A stretch of DNA of 64,000 nucleotides, from the NCBI RefSeq assembly GCF_029909975.1, contig NZ_CP094516.1, forward strand, positions 372,001-436,000, read 5' to 3'. Made by a program: the position numbers and the translations under genes. The stretch comes from Bradyrhizobium sp. ISRA430 (GTDB lineage: Bacteria > Pseudomonadota > Alphaproteobacteria > Rhizobiales > Xanthobacteraceae). Below the pieces are notes generated by a model that was not told the origin of the DNA, did not search any database, and worked only from the letters and a program-made list of their open reading frames with translations. This document shows positions 48,508 to 57,953 of the stretch, piece after piece. The first letter of the stretch is position 1, and every line of letters starts with the position of its first letter.

Positions 48508-49707
48508 ATGAGCCGCCGCATCAAGAGAGCCAACCCAAAACCCCGCGCCCGCGATGAGCGCAAGGAGGCGCGTCCGTTCAAGGCGCGCAGCGCGCAGAAG
48601 GCTGGGCCGCGTCCGGGCGGCAAGCCGGGCGCGAAGCCGCAGCGCTTTGCGGGTGAGCGCGCCGAACGGCGTGCGCCGGAGCCTATCCCCGCAAAGCCCG
48701 TCGAGGCTTTGCTGCCGACCAAGGTCCAGACCGTCACCGTCACGGCCGACGAGAACAACATGCGCGTCGACCGCTTTCTCGAGGCGCGCTTTCCCGGCCT
48801 GTCGTTCTCCCACATCCAACGCGTCGTCCGCAAAGGCGAGCTGCGCGTCGACGGCAAGCGCGTCGACAGCAAGGACCGTCTGGAGGAGGGGCAGAGCGTC
48901 CGCATTCCGCCATTGAAGCTTGACGCGCCCAAGCTGCCCGGCGCGCTGTCGGAAGCTGCGCAAAAGACCCTTCAGGCGCTGAAGGAGATGACGATCTACG
49001 AGGACGACGACGTCCTCGTCCTCAACAAGCCCGCTGGCCTTGCAGTGCAGGGCGGCTCAGGCATGACGCGGCACATCGACCAGATGCTGGAGGTGATGCG
49101 CGACGCCAAGGGTCAGAAGCCCCGCCTCGTGCACCGGATCGACAGGGAGACGTCGGGCTGTCTCCTGATTGCCAAGACACGCTTTGCTGCGAGCCATCTG
49201 ACTGGCGCCTTCCGTTCGCGTTCGGCGCGGAAGATCTACTGGGCGTTGGTGCCGGGCGTGCCGAAACCGAAGCAGGGCCGCATCTCGACCTTCCTTGCCA
49301 AGGAGGAGGGCGAGGAGGACACCATCATGCGCATCGCCCAGCACGGTGACGAGGGCGCGAGCCACGCGGTGACCTACTATGCGATGGTCGAGACCGCCGG
49401 CAACAAGCTGACCTGGGTGTCGCTGAAGCCGGTCACCGGCCGCACCCATCAGCTACGCGCGCATATGGCTCATATCGGCCATGCCATCATCGGCGACCCT
49501 AAATACTTCAACAAGGAGAACTGGGAGCTGCCGGGCGGGCTGCAAAACCGGCTGCATCTGCTCGCGCGCCGCATCGTGATTCCGCATCCGCGCGGCGGCG
49601 TGATCGACGCGACCGCGCCGCTGCCGCCGCACATGCAGCAGTCGTGGAACCTGCTCGGGCTGGATGCAACCAGATTTGATCCGATCGAGAACGCGCCTGA
49701 AGAATAG
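48508..49707 (+). CDS. RluA-family rRNA pseudouridine synthase
   Basis: 399 residues. A basic, Arg/Lys/Pro-rich N-terminal extension of about 70 residues is followed by an S4 RNA-binding domain (MRVDRFLEARFPGLSFSHI) and the RluA catalytic domain. The active motif is HRIDRETSG with catalytic Asp212. The closest named role is RluC/RluD-type modification of 23S rRNA uridines, but the target is not established. The start at 48508 lies 17 bases after the preceding terminator. Confidence 0.92.
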   Translation: MSRRIKRANPKPRARDERKEARPFKARSAQKAGPRPGGKPGAKPQRFAGERAERRAPEPIPAKPVEALLPTKVQTVTVTADENNMRVDRFLEARFPGLSFSHIQRVVRKGELRVDGKRVDSKDRLEEGQSVRIPPLKLDAPKLPGALSEAAQKTLQALKEMTIYEDDDVLVLNKPAGLAVQGGSGMTRHIDQMLEVMRDAKGQKPRLVHRIDRETSGCLLIAKTRFAASHLTGAFRSRSARKIYWALVPGVPKPKQGRISTFLAKEEGEEDTIMRIAQHGDEGASHAVTYYAMVETAGNKLTWVSLKPVTGRTHQLRAHMAHIGHAIIGDPKYFNKENWELPGGLQNRLHLLARRIVIPHPRGGVIDATAPLPPHMQQSWNLLGLDATRFDPIENAPEE

Positions 49708-49747
49708 TCAAGTTGACCGGGCGCTGGAGGAGCACAACATATCCTCC

Positions 49748-50050
49748 ATGAAACGGCTCTCGATTTCTCTTCTTGTCTTGGCGTCGCTTTTGGCGGGTCA
49801 GATTGCCTCGGCGCAGTTGCTTCTGCCGGGGACCTCGCAATTCAATCCGCCGCCGCCTCCGCCACCCTCTCCGCCCCAGATCGAGGTGCCGAAAGTCCCG
49901 CAATTCGACGCGCCGCCGAGCTACAACTACCAGCCGATCCCGCGAACGTCGTTCGGCGACCGCATCTCGAAATGCTTGGAAGACGCCGCCGGCGCAGGGT
50001 TAGGGCCCGCCGCTCGGGCGGCCTATTCGCGGAGCTGCGCGAACCAGTAA
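49748..50050 (+). CDS. Small secreted proline-rich protein
   Basis: 100 residues. A clear signal peptide (SISLLVLASLLAGQIASA) ends near residue 23. The mature part has a proline stretch (about residues 34-45) and a C-terminal helical region with two Cys (KCLEDAAGAG and SRSCANQ) that could form a disulphide. No known family recognised. It sits 40 bases after the pseudouridine synthase. Confidence 0.75.
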   Translation: MKRLSISLLVLASLLAGQIASAQLLLPGTSQFNPPPPPPPSPPQIEVPKVPQFDAPPSYNYQPIPRTSFGDRISKCLEDAAGAGLGPAARAAYSRSCANQ

Positions 50051-50143
50051 GGCCCCCATGAGGTGGTGCCCGCGGCTCGCTTTATCGGCCACCGGTCTTA
50101 TCTTAAAAGTCTGGCATTCAGGAAGCGGGACCGAAAACGTAAG

Positions 50144-50938
50144 ATGCGTGAATTGTTCGATGAGGCTGCGGGGCAATCCCCGCTCGATCCGCATGAAGCG
50201 GCCCGCCAGGCCGCACGCGCGCCGCTGCGCAAGCGCTTCTACAAGGAGGTGGGCGTGGCCGAGGCCGAGGGCGGCTTCACTGTCACGCTCGACGGCAAGC
50301 CGATCCGCACGCCTTCGAGCCGCCAGGTGGTGATCCCTTCGCGGGGGCTGGCCGATGCCGTGGCCGCGGAATGGGAGGCGCAGAAGGAAGCGCTCGATCC
50401 CATGACCATGCCGCTGACGCGGCTTGCCAACAGCGTGATCGAGGGCGTCGTCGACCGCGTCGGTTCCGTCAGCGACGATCTGGCAAAATACTTCCAGTCG
50501 GATTTGCTGTTCTATCGCGCCGGCCATCCGAAGGGGTTGGTCGCCCGCGAGGCCGCGCATTGGGACCCCGTGCTGTTCTGGGCCGCCGAAACGCTGGGCG
50601 CGCATTTCATCCTGTCCGAGGGCATCATGCACGTGAAGCAGCCGGAGGAGGCGGTGCAAGCCGCGCGCGCCGCGTTGCCGGACGATCCTTGGGCCGTGGC
50701 GGCGCTGCATGTGATCACGACGCTGACCGGTTCGGCGCTGCTGGCGCTGGCGCTGGCGCACGGTGCGCGCGATGCCGACCAGGTCTGGGCGGCCGCCCAT
50801 GTCGATGAGGACTGGAACGCCGACCAATGGGGTGTGGACGAAGAGGCCGCCGGCCGCCGTGCCGCCCGCCTGAGGGATTTTGAGGCCGCCGTGGCGGTGC
50901 TCGCGGCCGCGAAGCCGGCCGGGGCCGAAGGTCCTTAA
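50144..50938 (+). CDS. ATP12-family F1-ATPase assembly chaperone
   Basis: 264 residues matching the ATP12 chaperone family (PF07542). KRFYKEVGVAEAEGGFTVTL leads into LDGKPIRTPS; PSRGLADAVAAEWEAQ and MPLTRLANSVIEGV are characteristic. In mitochondria Atp12 binds the F1 alpha subunit; alphaproteobacteria keep homologues. The start at 50144 (MRELFDEA) is the family-like N-terminus; an in-frame ATG 81 bases upstream is less likely. Confidence 0.93.
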   Translation: MRELFDEAAGQSPLDPHEAARQAARAPLRKRFYKEVGVAEAEGGFTVTLDGKPIRTPSSRQVVIPSRGLADAVAAEWEAQKEALDPMTMPLTRLANSVIEGVVDRVGSVSDDLAKYFQSDLLFYRAGHPKGLVAREAAHWDPVLFWAAETLGAHFILSEGIMHVKQPEEAVQAARAALPDDPWAVAALHVITTLTGSALLALALAHGARDADQVWAAAHVDEDWNADQWGVDEEAAGRRAARLRDFEAAVAVLAAAKPAGAEGP

Positions 50939-50994
50939 CGAGAGGTTTACGACGACGGCCCTAGGGTGGAGGCGCATTCCCCTGGGCCGCCTCT

Positions 50995-52626
50995 ATGCCG
51001 ACGCCGATAAGCTCGATCGTCCCCGTCAGTTCCGCCGGTCCCAGGGCCGATGCGGGAACGAGCGGGCTCGTGCTCCAGGACGGCAGCGTGGTTGACGCCA
51101 AGGTCGTCAGCGTGCTTGCCGATAACCTCGTTCGGATCGCAATCGCCAATCTCTCCCTTGACGTGGTGTCGGAAGTGGCGCTGTCGCCGGGACAGAACCT
51201 TCAGCTCGCGGTCTCCCAGAGTGACGGCACCATCCGGCTCGCCGTCGTCAACGGGACAGGCGAGGCGCTGACCGATCAGGTCACGCTGACGCCGGCCGGT
51301 GCATCACGGGTGGACAGCCCGCCGCTTGCGCCGTCGCTGAGCGCAATGCGCAATCCCCTGACGCTGGCCGAACAGGTCGCGGTGACCGTGGCCTCGGCCG
51401 AGGCCGTGACGAAACAGGGCAGCCAGGCGTCGCTGTTTGCTAACCTCACCGCAGTCGTGACCGGCAGCGATCTGCCGGCGGGTCTAAAGCAGGCGGTGCT
51501 GGACGTGCTCGCGCAGCAGACGCCGCTCAACAGTCAGCTCGACGGCGGCGATATCGAGTCCGCCTTCCAGAAGTCGGGTCTGTTTCTCGAGGCCTCGCTG
51601 GCGTCCGCCGCGACGCCGTCGTCCGGTACCATGCCGGATTTGAAGGCGGCGCTGCTGGTGCTACGCCAGACCTTGGCCGCGACCTCCGGCACGCTCGAAG
51701 CTGGCGCGTCGCAAGCGGCGGCGCAAGCAGCCGCGCCTTCGATGAACTCTGCCGCCCCGTCGCAGGCCTTGCCGGCTCAGGCTGCAGCCGAGGCGGTGCA
51801 GGCGGCATTGCCGTCCGCGGACGCGGATATCGCTCAATCGCCGCAAATGCCGCGCAGTGCCAATCTCGCAGCCGCCGTGCTGGCCGATATGGCTGGCGAC
51901 GCTCCGCAAGCGACGACCGGGCGAACCATGACGGCGGGCCTTGCCACGAGCCTCCTGCAAGAAGTCACGCAAAATCTGCCGCGCATGACGGGCAACGTTC
52001 CGGGTTCGAACAAGGCCGTGCCGGACAGCCACGTGTTCGAGGCTGTGCGCACGGCCACGCCGCCGCCGTTCCGCGGCGCGCTGCCGTCGCCGCAATCGAT
52101 CGTCGCACCGTCGCTCACGCCGGATACCCCGCTGGCTGCGACCGTGCATCGCCTGCTCGACGACACCGATGCCGCTATCGCGCGGCAGACCTTGTTGCAG
52201 GTCGCCTCGCTGCCCGATCGCGTCGACGCCAGCGGCCATCGCATCGATCCGACCGTGCCGCAGTGGAATTTCGAAATCCCGTTCGCGACGCCGCAGGGCA
52301 CTGCGATGGCGCAATTCGAGATCTCGCGCGACGGCGGCAGCGAGTCAGCCGATCCCGCCAAGCGCACGTGGCGCGCGCGTTTTTCGCTCAATGTCGAGCC
52401 GGCTGGCCCGGTGCATGCGCTGATCACGCTCAATGGCGACAAGACTTTCGTGCGGATGTGGGCGGAGCGACCCACCACCGCGCAGCAATTGCGCGCCGGC
52501 GTCGGTGAACTCAGCCAGGCCCTGACGAAGGCTGAGCTCAAGCCCGGCGATATTATCGTGCGCGACGGCACCCCGCCGCAGCCGGCACCGGCCCGCGCCG
52601 GGCACTTCCTGGATCGCGCGACATGA
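50995..52626 (+). CDS. FliK-like (flagellar hook-length control C-domain) protein
   Basis: 543 residues. A long Ala/Ser/Gln-rich region (about residues 1-400) is followed by a compact C-terminal domain with [37 protein letters not shown] and [14 protein letters not shown], the pattern of the FliK C-terminal domain (Flg_hook). FliK measures hook length and flips the export switch in FlhB. No other flagellar gene is in this window. It overlaps the next gene by ATGA. The ribosome site is weak, so the start is uncertain by a few codons. Confidence 0.8.
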   Translation: MPTPISSIVPVSSAGPRADAGTSGLVLQDGSVVDAKVVSVLADNLVRIAIANLSLDVVSEVALSPGQNLQLAVSQSDGTIRLAVVNGTGEALTDQVTLTPAGASRVDSPPLAPSLSAMRNPLTLAEQVAVTVASAEAVTKQGSQASLFANLTAVVTGSDLPAGLKQAVLDVLAQQTPLNSQLDGGDIESAFQKSGLFLEASLASAATPSSGTMPDLKAALLVLRQTLAATSGTLEAGASQAAAQAAAPSMNSAAPSQALPAQAAAEAVQAALPSADADIAQSPQMPRSANLAAAVLADMAGDAPQATTGRTMTAGLATSLLQEVTQNLPRMTGNVPGSNKAVPDSHVFEAVRTATPPPFRGALPSPQSIVAPSLTPDTPLAATVHRLLDDTDAAIARQTLLQVASLPDRVDASGHRIDPTVPQWNFEIPFATPQGTAMAQFEISRDGGSESADPAKRTWRARFSLNVEPAGPVHALITLNGDKTFVRMWAERPTTAQQLRAGVGELSQALTKAELKPGDIIVRDGTPPQPAPARAGHFLDRAT

Positions 52627-52886
52627 GCAACGACACCAAGCTTGCGATCGCGCTTCACTACGAGAAGGGCAGCGGCGCGCCGGTGGTCGTCGCCAAGGGC
52701 AGGGGCACGATCGGCGAGAAGATCGTCGAGATCGCCAAGGCCCACGACATCCCGATCGAGGAGAACGAAGTCCTAGCCGGCGCGTTGTCCAAGGTCGAGC
52801 TCGGCGAGGAGATCCCGCCGGACCTTTACAAGGCCGTCGCCGAGGTGCTGGTGTTCGTGCTGCGGCTATCGGGCCGGGCGCGGTAG
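52623..52886 (+). CDS. FlhB C-terminal-like protein (EscU/YscU/FlhB cytosolic domain)
   Basis: 87 residues that match the cytosolic C-terminal domain of the export switch FlhB, without its membrane part. [36 protein letters not shown] and [20 protein letters not shown] fit in order. The NPTH autocleavage motif of full FlhB is not present; the protein starts just after where it would be. Such stand-alone homologues (FhlX/YlqH type) occur next to FliK-like genes in other bacteria. The ATGA overlap suggests tight coupling. Confidence 0.88.
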   Translation: MSNDTKLAIALHYEKGSGAPVVVAKGRGTIGEKIVEIAKAHDIPIEENEVLAGALSKVELGEEIPPDLYKAVAEVLVFVLRLSGRAR

Positions 52887-52982
52887 AGCATGATCCGGAC
52901 CCGAAGGGCCGCGCTAGCGCAAAGTGGTAGCGGTTTTCCCTCGCGACAAACGCGGAAGGCGTTTGCGCGGGAGATCATGCTC
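52886..52982. repeat. Dispersed palindromic element with GAGCATGATC ends
   Basis: GAGCATGATC (52886-52895) and GATCATGCTC (52973-52982) form perfect 10-bp terminal inverted repeats around a region with the familiar CGGTTTTCC core. I know this as a frequent intergenic element in rhizobial genomes. Its first base overlaps the last base of the preceding stop codon. Confidence 0.75.
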
Positions 52983-52992
52983 AAACAACAAC

Positions 52993-53035
52993 CTAAAGCG
53001 CGATGACGATTCATCCCAATCTCATCGCGCTTTAG
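52993..53035. repeat. 14-bp perfect palindrome before the class D beta-lactamase
   Basis: CTAAAGCGCGATGA (52993-53006) pairs perfectly with TCATCGCGCTTTAG (53022-53035) over a 15-base loop. It lies directly behind the previous element, and 31 bases before the beta-lactamase start, so it would form in the mRNA leader if transcription starts upstream. Confidence 0.7.
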
Positions 53036-53066
53036 CCTGTCATCGTTTCAACACGATAGCGGCTGC

Positions 53067-53924
53067 ATGGTCGCGGCCACTTTCACCACTCAACGGACGT
53101 TTCGCTTGCCCACCCGCCGTTCCACCCTCGGCCTTCTTGCCGCAGCCGCCATCCTGCCGTCGCGCGCGCTTGCCAATGTCGCGCCGCCGCGCAACGAGAT
53201 CCGCGAGAGCCTCGCAAAGCGCTTCACCGATCTAGGTACGGCCGGCACCTTCATCGGCTACAAGGTCGACGATTACCTGATCATCGCCAGCGACAGGGAG
53301 CGCTCGGGCGAGGGCAAGCTGCCGGCCTCGACCTTCAAGATCCCGAACTCGCTGATTGCGCTGGAAACCGGCGTGGTCGCCGATCCGGACAAGGATGTCT
53401 TCCCCTGGGACGGCGTCAAGCGCCCGATCGAGGCCTGGAACAAGGACCACACGCTGCGCAGCGCGATCGCGGTGAGCGCAGTGCCGGTCTATCAGGAGAT
53501 CGCACGCCGCATCGGGCAGGAGCGGATGCAGAAATACGTCGATCTCCTCGACTACGGCAATCGGGACATCGGCGGCGGCATCGACCAGTTCTGGCTCACC
53601 GGAAATCTGCGCATCGATCCGATCGAGCAGATCGATTTCGTCGACCGGCTGCGCCGCCGCGCGCTGCCGATCTCGAAGCGCAGCCAGGATCTCGTCTGTG
53701 ATATCCTGCCGGTGACCAAGGTCGGCGACGCCGTCATTCACGTGAAGTCCGGACTGCTGGGCGCCGAGCGCGGCGAGCCGTCGCTCGGCTGGATGGTGGG
53801 CTGGGCTGAGAAGGGCAGTGCGCAAACGGTGTTCGCGCTCAACATGGATTGTCGCGAGCAACGTCACATCGACGCCCGCATGACCCTGACGCAGGCCTGT
53901 CTCACCGATATCGAGGCGATCTAG
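53067..53924 (+). CDS. Class D (OXA-type) beta-lactamase
   Basis: 285 residues. All class D motifs are visible: Ser88-Thr-Phe-Lys91 (active-site serine and carbamylated lysine), Ser137-Ala-Val139, Tyr163-Gly-Asn165, Lys227-Ser-Gly229, and the later LGWMVGW. FWLTGNLRI lies between them. The N-terminus has a twin-arginine-like signal (Arg17-Arg18 before a hydrophobic stretch ending ALA). It should hydrolyse penicillins or oxacillin; whether expression gives resistance is unknown. Its stop overlaps the convergent next gene. Confidence 0.93.
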   Translation: MVAATFTTQRTFRLPTRRSTLGLLAAAAILPSRALANVAPPRNEIRESLAKRFTDLGTAGTFIGYKVDDYLIIASDRERSGEGKLPASTFKIPNSLIALETGVVADPDKDVFPWDGVKRPIEAWNKDHTLRSAIAVSAVPVYQEIARRIGQERMQKYVDLLDYGNRDIGGGIDQFWLTGNLRIDPIEQIDFVDRLRRRALPISKRSQDLVCDILPVTKVGDAVIHVKSGLLGAERGEPSLGWMVGWAEKGSAQTVFALNMDCREQRHIDARMTLTQACLTDIEAI

Positions 53925-54406
53925 CGCCGGTTGAGCGCCAACGAAACGCCGGTGACATTGGTGCCCTGCGGACGGATCGAGACGCTTTGTCGGCTGCCGC
54001 GCGTCGTTAGCGACAGATTGGCCGAGAAGTTATCGCCGCGCGCGGCTGCGTCGACATGGTCTGCCGTCGCGCGCCCCGAGATCGTGCCGGAAGCGTTGCG
54101 CGTGGCTTCGCTCCATGAGCCCGAAATGGCGCCGTCGCGATATTCGACATTGCCCGCGAGATCGAAATTATAGCTCTGGCTGGCGCATCGCAGATTGAGG
54201 CGAAGCTCGCCGCCGCCACCTGCGACGTTATAGGTCGCGCGGCAGCGCAGCCGTTCCTGTGCGCCGTCGGTTGTGCTCAGCGTGCCGCTGCCCGACCATG
54301 TGCCGGCCATCGCGGCAAACGGAGATGAAGCGGCGCCGGCTGCACCGTAGGGAAGGCACAGCGCGACGACGATCAAGCCTGCCCGCGCAATACCGGATCT
54401 GGACAT
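53921..54406 (-). CDS. Periplasmic hypothetical protein
   Basis: 161 residues. A signal peptide (GLIVVALCLPYGAAGAA) ends near residue 26. The mature part starts FAAMAGTWSGSGTLSTTDG and is Ser/Thr/Gly-rich with regular beta-strand pattern, one likely disulphide pair (RCRAT and LRCAS), resembling small lipocalin-like periplasmic proteins. Function unknown. GGAGGT precedes the ATG. Its stop overlaps the beta-lactamase stop on the opposite strand. Confidence 0.82.
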   Translation of the reverse strand: MSRSGIARAGLIVVALCLPYGAAGAASSPFAAMAGTWSGSGTLSTTDGAQERLRCRATYNVAGGGGELRLNLRCASQSYNFDLAGNVEYRDGAISGSWSEATRNASGTISGRATADHVDAAARGDNFSANLSLTTRGSRQSVSIRPQGTNVTGVSLALNRR

Positions 54407-54540
54407 TGCAGACCTCCATCTTGGGATTCATGGTCGTTCCAACGCGCGAACCGGAAAGCGGTTCTTGGAGTTCCACAATGTCTGGCGTCCCTTGGCGCGC
54501 TGGACTAGCCTGTTGGGAACAACCAAAGCGGGAGGAAAAG

Positions 54541-55194
54541 ATGAATTCTGCCTTGTGGGCCTCGTCACTGGCATTGGCTGCCGCGGGCGGCTGGCTCGCC
54601 GCCACCACGTTTGCAGCGCCTGCCACCAGCAAGGAGCCGCGCTTTCCGCAGCTCACGATGAATCAGCTCGACGAGAAGCAGAAGCCGCTCGGCGAGCAGA
54701 TCATGAAGGTCTCGAGCGTCGGCATCGGCGGGCCCTACAATCCGATGATCCGCAGCCCTGTGCTCGGCCAGCGCCTGTTCGACCTGTTTCACTATTTGCG
54801 CTGGGAAACTTCGGTTCCAACCAAGCTCAACGAGTTCGCGATCCTGGTGATCGCGCGCCAATGGCGCTCGCAGGTGGAATGGTTCGCCCATGCACCGCTC
54901 GCGGCCAAGGCGGGTCTGTCGCCGGATATCATCGCCGAGCTGAAGGCCAACAAGCGGCCGTCGAAGATGGGCGAGGACGAAGCGGTGGTCTATGACTTCG
55001 TCACCGAGCTCACCACCACCAAGAAGGTCTCGGACGAGACCTACGCGCGCGCCAAGAAGGTGTTTGGCGATCAGCAGATCGTCGATCTCACCGCGCTCGC
55101 CGGCAATTACGTGATGGTCGCGATGCTGCTGGCGATGGCCGGGGAAACCGTGCCGCCTGACAAGGAGGAGCCGTTCAAGGCGGGTGAGCCGTAA
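54541..55194 (+). CDS. Carboxymuconolactone decarboxylase-family protein, possibly exported
   Basis: 217 residues. The start at 54541 follows an excellent GGAGG site. The first 25 residues are hydrophobic (ASSLALAAAGGWLAATTFA), a possible signal or anchor, which is unusual for the family. The CMD domain includes LNEFAILVIARQWRSQVEWF and HAPLAAKAGLSPDIIAELK. The redox CxxC of AhpD types is absent, so it fits the decarboxylase-like branch. The substrate is unknown. Confidence 0.85.
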   Translation: MNSALWASSLALAAAGGWLAATTFAAPATSKEPRFPQLTMNQLDEKQKPLGEQIMKVSSVGIGGPYNPMIRSPVLGQRLFDLFHYLRWETSVPTKLNEFAILVIARQWRSQVEWFAHAPLAAKAGLSPDIIAELKANKRPSKMGEDEAVVYDFVTELTTTKKVSDETYARAKKVFGDQQIVDLTALAGNYVMVAMLLAMAGETVPPDKEEPFKAGEP

Positions 55195-55221
55195 CGTAAA
55201 GGCGAGCAGCTTCTTTGTGGT

Positions 55222-55342
55222 CACCCTTCGAGACGCCCGCCCTTTGGGCGGGCACCTCAGGATGAGGTATTTGCTTCGCGGCGAAGATGCTAGACCCTCA
55301 TGGTAAGGAGCCCGCGCAGCGGGGCGTCTCGAACCATGAAGG
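55222..55342. repeat. Intergenic repeat with 12-bp inverted ends
   Basis: TTCGAGACGCCC (55227-55238) and GGGCGTCTCGAA (55322-55333) are perfect inverted repeats. Inside are GCCCGCCCTTTGGGCGGGC, a strong inner hairpin, and CCTCAGGATGAGG/CCCTCATGGTAAGG blocks. The layout is a dispersed Bradyrhizobium-type element, not a gene. Confidence 0.75.
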
Positions 55343-55404
55343 CCGAGCAGCCAGTAGAATAACCACGACGCGCGCTGTCCCGGCCGCCGCCAAGGGACCG
55401 CAGA

Positions 55405-55809
55405 TCAGGTCCCGTCCTGCCGCCCGATCCGCCCGAGATGGGTAAAGCCGAAGCCGGCGGAATATTTCAGGCCATAGCCGAGCGCCCGGTCGACGCCGAT
55501 ATGGGCGAGCCAGATCAAGGCTATGGACAGGGTAAGCGGCGAAGCTAGGCCGAAGCCCAGCGTCATCAGTGTCACCGGCGCCAGGTAGCTGTGGGCGGCG
55601 TTGTAGACCATCGCCCCGAACTTCGCGTCCGACAGGTAGGCGAGGAAGCTTAAGTCAGGCACCAGGAAGAGCAGGAGGTAGAGCGTCCAGGAGCCGCCCC
55701 AGGCGCCGTAGAGCAGCGTCATGCCCGCGAACAGCGTCAGCCCCTCCAGCCGCAAGAGAAGCCTGACGCCGCCGGTGGCCGCGCCGGTCTCGGTTACGCT
55801 CTGATCCAT
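55405..55809 (-). CDS. DUF4260 family membrane protein
   Basis: 134 residues with about four hydrophobic helices. LLRLEGLTLFAGMTLLYG, VPDLSFLAYL, YNAAHSYLAP and AHIGVDRALGYGLKY are the DUF4260 pattern. It is an inner-membrane protein of unknown function. GGGAGG lies before the ATG. Confidence 0.9.
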   Translation of the reverse strand: MDQSVTETGAATGGVRLLLRLEGLTLFAGMTLLYGAWGGSWTLYLLLFLVPDLSFLAYLSDAKFGAMVYNAAHSYLAPVTLMTLGFGLASPLTLSIALIWLAHIGVDRALGYGLKYSAGFGFTHLGRIGRQDGT

Positions 55810-55958
55810 GGTCCGCCTCCCAAGGCAAAACTTTGTAATCGCTCACGCTTTCCGTACCGGCAGGGCAGCCCTGCGAGGCCGAAAGCCGCTTTCCGGCCCG
55901 CAAAATGCCGTGTTAGAACCCCCGGCAATCGCATTTAGCTAAGAACTGGCGGGAGCAA

Positions 55959-57491
55959 ATGAAACATATCCTGGACGCCCTTGAAGAACGTCGTGCCGGC
56001 GCAAAGCTCGGCGGCGGGGAAAAGCGCATCGAGGCGCAGCACGCCCGCGGCAAGCTGACGGCGCGCGAGCGCATCGAGCTGCTGCTCGACAAGGGATCGT
56101 TCGAGGAGTTCGACATGTTCGTCGAGCACCGCTCCACCGAGTTCGGCATGGAGAAGACCAAGGTGCCGGGCGACGGCGTCGTCACCGGCTGGGGCACCGT
56201 CAACGGCCGCAAGACTTTTGTGTTCGCCAAGGACTTCACCGTATTCGGCGGTTCGCTGTCCGAGACCCACGCGCTGAAGATCACAAAGCTTCAGGACATG
56301 GCGATGAAGGCGAGGGCGCCCATCATCGGCCTCTATGACGCGGGCGGCGCGCGTATCCAGGAGGGCGTCGCGGCGCTCGCGGGCTACTCCTACGTCTTCC
56401 GCCGCAACGTGCTGGCTTCGGGCGTGATCCCGCAGATCTCGGTCATCATGGGGCCGTGCGCCGGCGGTGACGTCTATTCGCCCGCCATGACCGACTTCAT
56501 CTTCATGGTGAAGAACACCAGCTACATGTTCGTCACCGGCCCTGACGTGGTGAAGACCGTCACCAACGAGGTCGTCACCGCCGAAGAGCTCGGAGGCGCT
56601 TCGGTTCACGCGACGCGCTCCTCGATCGCCGACGGCGCCTTCGAGAACGACGTCGAGACGCTCTTGCAGATGCGGCGCCTGATCGACTTCCTGCCGTCCA
56701 ACAACACCGACGGCGTGCCGGAATGGCCGAGCTTCGACGACATCGGCCGCGTCGACATGTCGCTCGACACGCTGATCCCCGACAATCCGAACAAGCCCTA
56801 TGACATGAAGGAGCTGATCCTGAAGGTCGTGGACGAGGGCGACTTCTTCGAGATCGCGGAGGCCTTCGCCAAGAACATCGTCACCGGCTTCGGCCGCATC
56901 GCGGGCCGCACCGTCGGCTTCGTTGCCAACCAGCCGATGGTGCTCGCCGGCGTGCTCGACTCCGACGCCTCGCGCAAGGCGGCACGCTTCGTCCGCTTCT
57001 GCGACGCCTTCAACATCCCGATCGTCACCTTCGTCGACGTTCCCGGCTTTTTGCCCGGAACCGCGCAAGAATATGGCGGCCTGATCAAGCACGGCGCGAA
57101 ACTGCTGTTCGCCTATTCACAGTGCACCGTGCCGCTGGTGACGATCATCACCCGCAAGGCCTATGGCGGCGCCTTCGACGTCATGGCGTCCAAGGAGATC
57201 GGTGCCGACATGAACTACGCCTGGCCGACCGCCCAGATCGCGGTGATGGGCGCCAAGGGCGCGGTGGAGATCATTTTCCGTTCTGACATCGGCGACCCCG
57301 AGAAGATCGCGGCGCGCACCAAGGAATACGAAGACCGCTTCCTGTCCCCCTTCATCGCCGCCGAGCGCGGCTACATCGACGACGTCATCATGCCGCACTC
57401 GACCCGTCGCCGGATCGCAAGGGCGCTGGCGATGCTGAAGGACAAGAAGACGGAAATGCCGGCGAAGAAGCACGACAATTTACCGTTGTGA
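55959..57491 (+). CDS. pccB: Propionyl-CoA carboxylase beta chain (carboxyltransferase)
   Basis: 510 residues, the normal size. [19 protein letters not shown] near residue 31, the crotonase-fold halves with [17 protein letters not shown] and [17 protein letters not shown], and the C-terminal [14 protein letters not shown] and [13 protein letters not shown] are conserved carboxyltransferase segments. It transfers carboxyl from biotin to propionyl-CoA, giving methylmalonyl-CoA. The biotin-carrying alpha chain is not in the window. AcetylCoA carboxylase activity cannot be excluded. Confidence 0.95.
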   Translation: MKHILDALEERRAGAKLGGGEKRIEAQHARGKLTARERIELLLDKGSFEEFDMFVEHRSTEFGMEKTKVPGDGVVTGWGTVNGRKTFVFAKDFTVFGGSLSETHALKITKLQDMAMKARAPIIGLYDAGGARIQEGVAALAGYSYVFRRNVLASGVIPQISVIMGPCAGGDVYSPAMTDFIFMVKNTSYMFVTGPDVVKTVTNEVVTAEELGGASVHATRSSIADGAFENDVETLLQMRRLIDFLPSNNTDGVPEWPSFDDIGRVDMSLDTLIPDNPNKPYDMKELILKVVDEGDFFEIAEAFAKNIVTGFGRIAGRTVGFVANQPMVLAGVLDSDASRKAARFVRFCDAFNIPIVTFVDVPGFLPGTAQEYGGLIKHGAKLLFAYSQCTVPLVTIITRKAYGGAFDVMASKEIGADMNYAWPTAQIAVMGAKGAVEIIFRSDIGDPEKIAARTKEYEDRFLSPFIAAERGYIDDVIMPHSTRRRIARALAMLKDKKTEMPAKKHDNLPL

Positions 57492-57539
57492 GGGGGCTAC
57501 CGGCTGGAGCCAAAGCTCGCGAGGCACCTTGATCTTCCA

Positions 57540-57887
57540 ATGACCGAAGACGATCCTCTCGACGAGATTTCCGAGATCGAAGCGCGGATCGAGGCGTTGG
57601 CCGAGATCGCGGAGCGATGCCGGAAGTTCATTCTGGCTTCCAAGATCGCGATCGGCGGCGGGGCCGCATTGCTGCTGATCACGATCCTCGGCCTGCTCGG
57701 AGCAGGTCAGGTCGCGGCGCTCGGATCGATCGCCTTGGTGCTCGGCGGGATCGTGTCGCTCGGCTCGAACATCAGCACGTTGCGGCAGACCGATGCCGCG
57801 ATCAGCGCGGCGGAGATGCGCCGCCTGGAGTTGATCGGCAGGATCGACCTTCGTCTGGTCGCTGATACGCCCATGAAGCTGATGTGA
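57540..57887 (+). CDS. Small membrane protein, hypothetical
   Basis: 115 residues. An acidic N-terminal coiled-coil-like helix (EISEIEARIEALAEIAERC) precedes two hydrophobic segments (about 33-55 and 58-76) and an amphipathic C-terminal helix. I do not recognise a family. It lies 48 bases after pccB on the same strand and may share its transcript. Confidence 0.65.
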   Translation: MTEDDPLDEISEIEARIEALAEIAERCRKFILASKIAIGGGAALLLITILGLLGAGQVAALGSIALVLGGIVSLGSNISTLRQTDAAISAAEMRRLELIGRIDLRLVADTPMKLM

Positions 57888-57953
57888 AGCGGCTTGCAAT
57901 CGTCTGCCGGGGGCCTACCATGACTGGCGTTGGACCCTTGCGGGAGCGCAGCC

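Noticed and set aside
52886..53035. CRISPR-like repeats
   Set aside because: The repeats are single palindromes, not regularly spaced direct repeats with unique spacers, and no cas gene is in the window.
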